DNA from: Hyphomicrobiales bacterium
GTDB taxonomy: Bacteria > Pseudomonadota > Alphaproteobacteria > Rhizobiales > OSC116
Length of the DNA stretch: 53,683 nucleotides
Direction of reading: 5' to 3'
Assembly (NCBI GenBank): GCA_013214705.1
Contig: JABSRZ010000013.1
Span: 1 to 53,683 of the forward strand
Made by a program: the position numbers and the translations under genes. Positions 36,521 to 43,972 of the stretch are shown one piece after another (positions within the stretch are counted from its first letter, which is position 1; the number at the start of each line of letters is the position of its first letter). The notes under the pieces were generated by a model that did not search any database, was not told where the DNA came from, and saw nothing but the letters and a program-made list of their open reading frames with translations.

Positions 36521-37786
36521 ATGCACTATTTTGACTATAAAAATGGCGAATTATACGCCGAAAATGTGAATTTAAAACAAATTGCCGCACAAGTTGGCAC
36601 GCCGTTTTATTGTTATAGCGCGGCGACGTTTCGGCGGCATATAAAAATGTTTCAACAATCCTTTGCCGATCGGGATGCGTTAATTTGCTACGCCATGAAA
36701 GCCAATAGCAACCAAGCTATTTTAACCCTAATCGCCAAATTGGGCGCGGGGGTGGATGTGGTTTCGGGCGGCGAAATGTTGCGCGCGGTCAAAGCTGGTT
36801 TCGCGCCAGATAAAATTGTTTATTCGGGCGTGGCAAAAACCCATGCCGAAATAGAATATGGCTTAAAAATTGGCATTCATTGTTTTAACGCCGAAAGTGA
36901 ACCTGAGCTAGAACGGATCAACCAAATTGCTGCCAAAATGGGGGTTATAGCCCCGGTTTCGGTGCGGGTGAACCCAGATGTAGATGCCGGGGGGCATGAG
37001 AAAATTATGACTGGCAAGGCCGAAAATAAATTTGGCATCCCGTGGAAGAAAATTGACGGGGTTTATGAGCTGATTGCTGGGCTTAAGAATTTGCAAGTTG
37101 TCGGCATTGATTTGCACATTGGCAGCCAAATTACTGATTTAAAACCGTTTGCTGAGGCCTTTGAACGGGTCGGCAGTTTGGTGAAGGGCCTGCGCAAAGC
37201 CGGGCATAAAATTGCCCATGTCGACTTTGGCGGCGGCTTAGGTGTGCCTTATAAAAATGACAATGATATACCGCCGCACCCCGATGAATATGCGGCAATG
37301 ATAAATAAAGTGGCGGGCGATTTGGGGGTTAAATATATTTTTGAACCCGGGCGGATGATTGCCGCCAATGCTGGCATTTTGGTCGGCAAGGTTGAATATG
37401 TAAAACATGGTGATGGTCGCGATTTTTTAATTAGCGATGTGGGTATGAATGACTTGATTAGGCCAACATTATATGATGCCTATCATGATATTTTACCGCT
37501 CATTGAGCCGCAAGATGGGTTTGAAACCCAGCTGGTAGATGTGGTTGGCCCGGTGTGCGAAACTGGCGATTATACCGCCAAGGGCCGCGATTTACCAGTG
37601 TTTGAAGCCGGAGATTTATTTGCCATTATGAGCGCAGGGGCGTATGGCGCGGTGCAAGCGGGCACTTATAACACCAGAGCTCTGATACCCGAAATATTGG
37701 TAGATGATGATAAGTTTGCAGTGGTACGCAAGCGGGTCGAAGTTGAGGATATTATTGGCCTAGACTCCGTGCCGGATTGGATTTAG
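36521..37786 (+). CDS. lysA: Diaminopimelate decarboxylase
   Basis: 421 residues of the fold-type III PLP family. The PLP lysine is K60 in ICYAMKANSN, the glycine-rich phosphate loop is HVDFGGGLGVPY, and the C-terminal GPVCETGDY supplies the active-site cysteine from the neighbouring subunit. It makes lysine from meso-diaminopimelate. AGGG ribosome site. Probably co-transcribed with argH. Its 3' flank is a dispersed repeat copy. Confidence 0.97.
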   Translation: MHYFDYKNGELYAENVNLKQIAAQVGTPFYCYSAATFRRHIKMFQQSFADRDALICYAMKANSNQAILTLIAKLGAGVDVVSGGEMLRAVKAGFAPDKIVYSGVAKTHAEIEYGLKIGIHCFNAESEPELERINQIAAKMGVIAPVSVRVNPDVDAGGHEKIMTGKAENKFGIPWKKIDGVYELIAGLKNLQVVGIDLHIGSQITDLKPFAEAFERVGSLVKGLRKAGHKIAHVDFGGGLGVPYKNDNDIPPHPDEYAAMINKVAGDLGVKYIFEPGRMIAANAGILVGKVEYVKHGDGRDFLISDVGMNDLIRPTLYDAYHDILPLIEPQDGFETQLVDVVGPVCETGDYTAKGRDLPVFEAGDLFAIMSAGAYGAVQAGTYNTRALIPEILVDDDKFAVVRKRVEVEDIIGLDSVPDWI

Positions 37787-37822
37787 TTTTTTTGCTTAAC
37801 ACTGCGTGCGCAAACTCCGTTT

Positions 37823-37930
37823 GCTTGCTACGCCCTAACGGGCGGGCCGAACCTAAATTAAATAATTCGCAGGCGAATTAATGGGAGCCAAGTTCGCCAA
37901 CAAGTTGGCTCGCCCTTTTTCCCCACGATC
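37823..37930 (-). repeat. Dispersed intergenic repeat, copy C
   Basis: Occupies most of the 210-base lysA-ada gap. 37887-37930 matches copy A (12411-12454) with one mismatch in 44. The preceding GCTTGCTACGCC and GGCGGGCC words match copy A but with an unrelated insert that forms its own stem, TAATTCGC-AG-GCGAATTA (37863-37880). Its orientation is the same as copy A. Confidence 0.75.
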
Positions 37931-37996
37931 TGTATTAAAAAATATAGTTGTTAAGTTTTCGGTAGCGGTGGATATGGTGGGAGCTATACTGGCTGG

Positions 37997-39055
37997 ATGA
38001 ACCAGACATTATCATTTGACGAAAAATACGCGGCCATCGGCCAACAAGACAGCCGCTATGAAGGTGCGTTTATCACCGGCGTGACATCGACCGGGATATT
38101 TTGCCGTCCCTCGTGCCGCGCGCGGCGGCCGCTACCGAAAAATATTATATTTTACGACACTAGCCAACAAGCTATTCAAGCTGGGTTTCGGCCATGCAAA
38201 ATTTGCAAACCGATGGATTTAGAGGGCGAAGCGCCTGAACATGTGAAATCTATTATTAAAGAATTGCAAGCTGACCCGTATTTAAAAATTAAAGATTGGG
38301 ACTTGCGCCAACGCGGCGTTGAGCCGAGCCAAATAAGGCGATGGTTTCAAAAAAACCACAATATGACCTTTCATAGCTACCAGCGGATGATGCGGATTAA
38401 CCAAGCCTATAACCAAATAAAAGGCGGCAATAGCGTGACCAATGCGGCCTTTGGCATTGGCTATGAGAGTTTAAGCGGGTTTAACGACGGTTATAAAAAA
38501 ATATTTGGCCAAACCGCCACAAATGGCCAAGCTAAGGCTGTTATTAACGTCATTCGCTTCACCACGCCGCTCGGGCCGATGTTTGCCTGCGCCACAAAAA
38601 ATGGTTTATGCTTGCTCGAATTTACCGATAGGCGGATGTTAGAAACCGAATTTAAAGACCTATGCCAGCGCTTTAATGCGGTTATTTTGCCTAGCCTTGC
38701 GCAACAAGAAAATGAGCATTTAGACCAAACTCAAACTCAATTGAGCCAATATTTTGCCGGAGAGCGGCAGGAGTTTGATTTAGAAATGGATTTTGCTGGC
38801 ACTGAATTTCAGCAATCGGTATGGGTTGGGTTGCAGGATATAAAATATGGTGAGACCCGTAGCTACAAACAACAAGCCGCGTTTTTGAACCGGCCAAAAG
38901 CTGTGCGCGCGGTGGCCAACGCCAATGGTATGAATAAAATATCCATCATCATCCCCTGCCACAGAGTGATTGGCAGCGATGGCAACCTGACCGGTTATGG
39001 TGGCGGGTTGGCACGTAAAAAATGGCTGATTGAACATGAGCAAACTCTGAAGTAG
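37997..39055 (+). CDS. ada: Bifunctional Ada protein: methyl-phosphotriester sensor, AraC activator and O6-methylguanine-DNA methyltransferase
   Basis: 352 residues with three domains. The N-terminal zinc site uses C36, C40, C67 and C70 (GIFCRPSC...FRPCKIC); C36 would accept methyl from phosphotriesters. An AraC-type helix-turn-helix (EPSQIRRWFQKNH to YESLSGFNDGYKKIFG) follows. The C-terminal methyltransferase has I-P-C321-H-R-V. It repairs alkylated DNA and activates its own regulon. The gene stands alone, with repeat sequences on both sides, between lysA and carD. Confidence 0.94.
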   Translation: MNQTLSFDEKYAAIGQQDSRYEGAFITGVTSTGIFCRPSCRARRPLPKNIIFYDTSQQAIQAGFRPCKICKPMDLEGEAPEHVKSIIKELQADPYLKIKDWDLRQRGVEPSQIRRWFQKNHNMTFHSYQRMMRINQAYNQIKGGNSVTNAAFGIGYESLSGFNDGYKKIFGQTATNGQAKAVINVIRFTTPLGPMFACATKNGLCLLEFTDRRMLETEFKDLCQRFNAVILPSLAQQENEHLDQTQTQLSQYFAGERQEFDLEMDFAGTEFQQSVWVGLQDIKYGETRSYKQQAAFLNRPKAVRAVANANGMNKISIIIPCHRVIGSDGNLTGYGGGLARKKWLIEHEQTLK

Positions 39056-39061
39056 GTAATA

Positions 39062-39240
39062 AAAAAAGCCTCTCTTTTTCGTTCGCTAAAGCTCACTATT
39101 GGCCCTTGCACCCCAAGGGCACTTCCTCGCTTCGCTCACGGCGCAGGCGCTTGCCTTCGAAAGTTTGCCACGTCGCATAAACGACGGCGCTCAGTCGCGC
39201 TTGTTCAAAAAACCTGGTTTTTCTCACGGGAGAAATACTG
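39062..39240. repeat. Mosaic repeat element partly shared with the amn spacer
   Basis: The 3' flank of ada. GCCCTTG-CACCC-CAAGGGC (39102-39120) is a perfect hairpin. The segment 39203-39240 (GTTCAAAAAAC, then GTTTTT, then CGGGAG and ATACTG) resembles 49854-49894. TCGCTCACGGC also occurs in both. No protein is encoded. It is a looser relative of the other copies. Confidence 0.5.
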
Positions 39241-39255
39241 AAAGGTATAATAAAT

Positions 39256-39286
39256 AAAGCCTCATATTGCGGGAATATGAGGCTTT
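39256..39286 (-). terminator. Intrinsic terminator of carD
   Basis: AAAGCCTCATATT (39256-39268) and AATATGAGGCTTT (39274-39286) form a perfect 13-bp stem with a five-base loop. On the minus strand it is followed by a T-rich run, and it lies 22 bases after the carD stop codon. Confidence 0.8.
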
Positions 39287-39307
39287 GAAATTGTGTGGTT
39301 GTGAGAT

Positions 39308-39886
39308 TTAAGCAGCAGCTGTGTCGGATGAATCTTGTTCAGCTAGTTTGGCTTCCTCGGTTTTTTGACGAGATCTAACACCAATGTTTAAATATTCAAG
39401 CACTTTGGTGACGCCGCCAGCATCGCCTAAATTTTCTATCGCCCCAACTTCGCGCGCTAGCCGCTCTAAAGCCGCTTCATATAATTGGCGTTCAGAATAG
39501 CTTTGCTCTGGTTGGTTTTCGCTGCGATATAGATCACGCACCACTTCTGAAACCAAGATAATGTCGCCACTATTGATTTTTGACTCATATTCTTGTGCCC
39601 GGCGTGACCACATTGTGCGTTTAACCCGTGGGCGGCCTTTTAGGGTTTTTAAAGATTTGGCCAAAGTGGCTTCACCTGACAGGCCGCGCATGCCAACGGA
39701 GCTGGCCTTGCCAACTGGTACACGCAAAGTCATTTTTTCTTTTTCGAATTTTATAACGTATAATTGTAATTCAAGGCCTGCAATTTCTTCTATTTCTATT
39801 GCAGTGATTTGGCCAACACCGTGAGTGGGGTAGACGACCATTTCTTCTTGTTTAAAGCTTAATTTATTGGTAGCTTTAGCAGCCAT
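39308..39886 (-). CDS. CarD family transcriptional regulator
   Basis: 192 residues. The N-terminal RNA-polymerase-interaction domain begins EEMVVYPTHGVGQITAIE. A helical DNA-binding part follows, including RPRVKRTMWSRRAQEYESKI and VSEVVRDLYRSENQ. CarD-like proteins bind the RNA polymerase beta subunit and stabilise open complexes, especially at rRNA promoters. AAGG ribosome site 8 bases before the ATG. It has its own strong terminator. Confidence 0.93.
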   Translation of the reverse strand: MAAKATNKLSFKQEEMVVYPTHGVGQITAIEIEEIAGLELQLYVIKFEKEKMTLRVPVGKASSVGMRGLSGEATLAKSLKTLKGRPRVKRTMWSRRAQEYESKINSGDIILVSEVVRDLYRSENQPEQSYSERQLYEAALERLAREVGAIENLGDAGGVTKVLEYLNIGVRSRQKTEEAKLAEQDSSDTAAA

Positions 39887-40426
39887 ACTTATTACCTTTC
39901 GCTAAGCTTTTGCAACGCATTGTGCGTGGCTAAAAACTTATTACTCATTTCAATGCCAAAATTGGCGTGAAACCGTGATAGCTAATTAAGCCTATAGATG
40001 AGCAGTATATTAGTGACAAATAGACAATAGATAGAAGACACGGAGATGACTTAATTTTGGAGGCGAAAAACCCCCGAAAGAAAAGGCAAGACCAAGTCTA
40101 TCGATGTTTATTTTAAAATGTCAAATATGGAACTCTGCAATCTATATGATATATATTATCGATGTAAAAAATGTTTCTAAATCAAAACAAAGCCTCACAT
40201 CACTTTCTTAGCGTGCCTATACCTATAGCACAAAAATTAACAAATTGCAAAATTATCTGCTGTGCCTATAGTCTAGCTTAATAAGCCAGCTGAATGTGAC
40301 CGATAAGTAAATATAAAAATTAAAACTAGCTTTTGTTTTATAACGGAAATTTAAATTAATTTTTGGCTAACCATAAACATTAACCATATGTTCATAATGG
40401 TTAAGATTATTAAGAAATGTTAATAT
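39887..40426. other. Long intergenic region between carD and the SLC13 transporter
   Basis: A 540-base AT-rich spacer without a convincing reading frame. TGCCTATA occurs twice (about 40214 and 40263). TTAACCAT (40380-40387) and ATGGTTAA (40397-40404) form an 8-bp inverted repeat, about 23 bases before the transporter start, which could be an operator. I see no tRNA or recognised riboswitch. Confidence 0.45.
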
Positions 40427-42211
40427 ATGCAATTGAATATAGATCAGTTAATGGTGTTTGGTTTGCTTGGTTTTGTGTTCGCAATGCTTATTTGGGGTAA
40501 GTTACGATATGATTTGGTGGCATTTGGTGCGTTGGTTATTGCCTTAATTGTCGGCATTGTGCCCACAGAACAAGCGTTTTCTGGCTTTGGCCACCCGGCA
40601 ACTATTATCATTGCGTTGGTGCTGATTGTTTCGCGCGGGTTGCAAAATAGCGGGGCTATTGAGCTGGTGGCGCAAGTTTTGATAAAATCTGGCCGCTCAT
40701 TAACCGCGCATATTGGTGTGATGTCTGGTTTGGTGGCCGCCTTAAGCGCTGTGATGAATAATGTGGGGGCTTTGGCATTGTTAATGCCGGTAGATTTGGA
40801 TGCCGCTAAAAAAGCCAAGCGCAGCCCGGCTTTGACCTTAATGCCGTTGTCATTTGCGTCTATATTGGGCGGTATGGTGACGCTAATTGGCACGCCGCCC
40901 AACATCATCATCGCCTCGTTTAGAGAAAAAACCCAAGGTGAGCCCTTTGCGATGTTTGACTTTGCGCCGGTTGGCTTGGTGGTGGCGGTGGTCGGGGTGA
41001 TATTTATCACCACCATTGGTTGGCGCTTGATACCCAAAGCCGCAACTATTTATAATTCTCCGGCCGAATTGCTGACCGCAGCAGATTATACCGCTGAATT
41101 AAGAGTGGCAGAAGGCAGCAAAGCCATTGACCAAAAAGTGTGTGATTTGGATGAGATTTGCGAAGAAAATGATGTAGCCATTATTGGTTTGGTGCGCAAT
41201 GGCCGCCGCAAAGCTGGGCGAGCGCGGCGCGAACATATACAGGTGGGTGATATTTTGATCATTCAGGCTTCGGCAGAGGATATCGACAGGTTTTTAGGCC
41301 ATTTAAACCTAGAATATGTCGGCTCTGAACAGCATGGGAGCGGCCTAAAAGGAATTGATTTATCACTGGTGGAAGTGGTGGTGGCCGAAAATTCGCGCAT
41401 TGTCGGGCGCACTGCTTATGACATGCGGTTGCTGCACCGCAAGGGTGTGACCTTATTAGGGGTTTCGCGCCAAGGCAAAAAAATTAGCCAACGAGTGCGG
41501 CGCTTAACTCTTAAGGCTGGTGACATATTATTACTATTGGGCCCGTCTAACTCGCTCGATGACACTGTCAACTGGCTTGAATGCCTGTCATTGGCTGAGC
41601 GTGGGCTATCGGTCATCCAGCGAGATAAAGCCATATGGGCGGCGGGTATATTTTTTATCGGTATATTATTGGCCTCATTTGGCTTGTTATATCTGGCGGT
41701 GGCGCTGGCCATTGTGGTGATATTTTACATTTTGCTAAAAATTGTACCGGCGCAGGAAGTTTACCGCTCGGTCGAATGGCCGGTGATTGTATTGCTCGGC
41801 TCGTTAATACCCATTGGCGCGGCGCTAGAAGCCTCTGGCGGCACAGAAACTTTGGCCAATGGCATTGTGGCGTTGGCATCTGGCGCGCCGGCTTGGGTGT
41901 TGCTAACCTTGCTAATGGTGGTGACCATGACCTTGTCTGACGTGTTAAACAACACCGCGACCGCGGTGATTGCTGCGCCGATTGCGGTTAACATTGCCAA
42001 CAGCCTAAACGCCAACCCTGACAGTTTTTTAATGGTGGTGGCGGTGGCGGCATCTTGCGCGTTTTTAACCCCGATTGGGCATAAAAATAACACGTTAATT
42101 ATGGGGCCGGGCGGTTATAAATTTAGCGATTATTGGCGCATGGGTTTGCCGCTAGAATTGTTGGTGATTATGGTGTCTATCCCGGCAATTATGTATTTTT
42201 GGCCGTTATAG
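40427..42211 (+). CDS. SLC13-family permease with two TrkA-C (RCK_C) domains
   Basis: 594 residues. Membrane helices flank a cytoplasmic region (about 205-385) holding two RCK_C modules, recognised by EENDVAIIGLVRNGRR and GDILIIQAS, and RLLHRKGVTLLGVSRQGKK with LKAGDILLLLGPS. Conserved ASILGGMVTLIGTPPNIIIAS and the late AVAASCAFLTPIGHKNNTLIMGPGGY are citrate/sulfate/arsenite (DASS/ArsB-like) transporter signatures. Sulfate or dicarboxylate uptake are both possible. The start codon at 40427 has no strong ribosome site. Confidence 0.85.
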   Translation: MQLNIDQLMVFGLLGFVFAMLIWGKLRYDLVAFGALVIALIVGIVPTEQAFSGFGHPATIIIALVLIVSRGLQNSGAIELVAQVLIKSGRSLTAHIGVMSGLVAALSAVMNNVGALALLMPVDLDAAKKAKRSPALTLMPLSFASILGGMVTLIGTPPNIIIASFREKTQGEPFAMFDFAPVGLVVAVVGVIFITTIGWRLIPKAATIYNSPAELLTAADYTAELRVAEGSKAIDQKVCDLDEICEENDVAIIGLVRNGRRKAGRARREHIQVGDILIIQASAEDIDRFLGHLNLEYVGSEQHGSGLKGIDLSLVEVVVAENSRIVGRTAYDMRLLHRKGVTLLGVSRQGKKISQRVRRLTLKAGDILLLLGPSNSLDDTVNWLECLSLAERGLSVIQRDKAIWAAGIFFIGILLASFGLLYLAVALAIVVIFYILLKIVPAQEVYRSVEWPVIVLLGSLIPIGAALEASGGTETLANGIVALASGAPAWVLLTLLMVVTMTLSDVLNNTATAVIAAPIAVNIANSLNANPDSFLMVVAVAASCAFLTPIGHKNNTLIMGPGGYKFSDYWRMGLPLELLVIMVSIPAIMYFWPL

Positions 42212-42361
42212 ATACAATTGTAACGATCGCATTATCCGATTGTTAACTATTTTAACCCAGTTGGTGGTGAAATTATAGACTTTTGGCTATATCGGTTGGA
42301 CTCTTTATGGTAAATGGTCTAGTTAATATAAATATAATCGAGGCTATTTATTGGTATTGTG

Positions 42362-43489
42362 ATGCGTTTGTTTAAGTTAAGTATAGTTTTGTGTTTGGGG
42401 CTTGTGGTTTCATCTTGCGCCTTAGTGCCCGGGGGCGACATTTTTTTAAGTGACATTGACCGAAAAGCCAGCCAAGAAACCCCTTCTATCACCACAGATG
42501 AAATTGAATTTCACAAAATCACCTCGGCCAATACCAAGCGCAAAGCGGTTAAAAAACGCGAACCTTTCAGAAATGTAAAGCTTGAACAGCAAGTGCGTGA
42601 CTATGTTTATAAAGTTGGCGCTGGCGATGTGCTTAAAGTTGTGGTGTGGGAACATCCTGAATTGCTAAACCTTGGCACAAAAGATGCGGCTATACCGGTT
42701 AGTGGTTTTGAAGTGGATGAGCAGGGCAATATATTCTACCCATTTGTCGGCCTGTTGAATGTGGTTGGCAAATCGACTTATGAAATTAGGGAAATTTTGA
42801 ATATAGCGCTTTCAGAATATATCGAAAATCCGCAAATGGCGGTGACAGTGATTAGATTTGCGTCTAAAAAAATATACTTAACTGGGCAAATAGTAAAACC
42901 ATTGCCATTGGTGATGCAAAAACAAGCCATTACCTTGTTGGATGCGGTTAATTTGGCCGGTGGTGTGCGCCCCAATGCTGACCTAGATGACATTGTGGTG
43001 ATTAGGAATGGCAACCGCCGGCATATCGACCTTTATGCATTGATGCATTATGGCGACATGCGCGAAAATATATTATTGGCCGATGGTGACCAAATACACA
43101 TTGCCAGCCAAAAACCAAAATTTGTGCAAGTGTTGGGGCAGGTGGCCGTGCCAATGATGGTGCCGATAAGCCCCGAAGGCTTAAATTTGGCTGAAGCCTT
43201 AGGCGCAGCGCGCGGCATAAATGAAAGCAGCGCCGACGCATCGGCAGTATATGTGGTGCGCGAGAGTTTCAAAAAAGGCAAAATTGCCAAAGTTTATATG
43301 TTAGATTTAAGCAATATGGTGGCCATGGTATTGGCCGCCAAATTTGAGTTGCAAAATGAAGATATGGTGTATATTGCTAAAGCGCCGATTGTGAAATGGA
43401 ATCAATTCTTATCCATCATCAGCCCGTCATTGGTGGTGCCTGGGGCGGTTAATTCGGCTAAAGACTCGGCAGTGAGCATATTTAACTAG
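42362..43489 (+). CDS. Polysaccharide export outer-membrane lipoprotein (Wza-like)
   Basis: 375 residues from the ATG at 42362; a GTG one codon earlier is also possible. Signal peptide with lipobox V-S-S-C19. The polysaccharide-export domain is YKVGAGDVLKVVVWEHPEL and GNIFYPFVGLLNVVGKSTYEIREIL. SLBB-like segments follow, including IYLTGQIVKPLPLVM and VQVLGQVAVPMMVPIS. It forms the outer-membrane channel for capsular or exopolysaccharide. First gene of a six-gene same-strand operon. Confidence 0.9.
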   Translation: MRLFKLSIVLCLGLVVSSCALVPGGDIFLSDIDRKASQETPSITTDEIEFHKITSANTKRKAVKKREPFRNVKLEQQVRDYVYKVGAGDVLKVVVWEHPELLNLGTKDAAIPVSGFEVDEQGNIFYPFVGLLNVVGKSTYEIREILNIALSEYIENPQMAVTVIRFASKKIYLTGQIVKPLPLVMQKQAITLLDAVNLAGGVRPNADLDDIVVIRNGNRRHIDLYALMHYGDMRENILLADGDQIHIASQKPKFVQVLGQVAVPMMVPISPEGLNLAEALGAARGINESSADASAVYVVRESFKKGKIAKVYMLDLSNMVAMVLAAKFELQNEDMVYIAKAPIVKWNQFLSIISPSLVVPGAVNSAKDSAVSIFN

Positions 43490-43511
43490 CCTAGCGGATG
43501 GAGTGACGTGG

Positions 43512-43943
43512 ATGTTTAAAAATATTTTAGTGGTTTGTGTAGCTAACATTTGCCGCAGCCCAATAGTGGATGTATTGTTGCAGGACGCATTGCCGCTTAA
43601 AAATGTATCTTCGGCAGGCATTAACGCTTTGGTGGGCAAGCCAATGCATGAAAACTCGGTTAAATTAACCGCGCCACTGGGTGTGGATTGTAGTTTGCAT
43701 GCTGCGCGGCAATTAACCGCCGAAATATGCCGCGAAAATGATGTGATCTTGGTGATGGAAAAAGGCCATATAGACGCGGTTATGGCCATTGACCCGACCG
43801 TTAAGGGCAAAATATTTTTGGTTGGAAAATGGCTGGCCGACACCGAAATACCCGACCCCTATAAACAGAGTTTTGAGATGTATGAACATGTGTTTGAGTT
43901 GATTAAAAAATCGACCGACGCATGGGTGAAGAAATTAAAATAA
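43512..43943 (+). CDS. Low-molecular-weight protein-tyrosine phosphatase (Wzb-like)
   Basis: 143 residues from the ATG at 43512, preceded by GGAG at 8 bases. The P-loop is C9-VANIC-R15-S and the general acid D115 is in PDPYKQS. It dephosphorylates the neighbouring tyrosine kinase so that export can cycle. The GTG at 43503 overlaps the ribosome site and is less likely. It lies between the export lipoprotein and the kinase. Confidence 0.92.
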   Translation: MFKNILVVCVANICRSPIVDVLLQDALPLKNVSSAGINALVGKPMHENSVKLTAPLGVDCSLHAARQLTAEICRENDVILVMEKGHIDAVMAIDPTVKGKIFLVGKWLADTEIPDPYKQSFEMYEHVFELIKKSTDAWVKKLK

Positions 43944-43972
43944 TTTATAGTTACGTTATTAGGAATTGAACA

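Noticed and set aside
42333-42338. TATAAT upstream of the export operon as a promoter
   Set aside because: No acceptable -35 box is present at 16-18 bases; AT-rich DNA makes a chance match likely.
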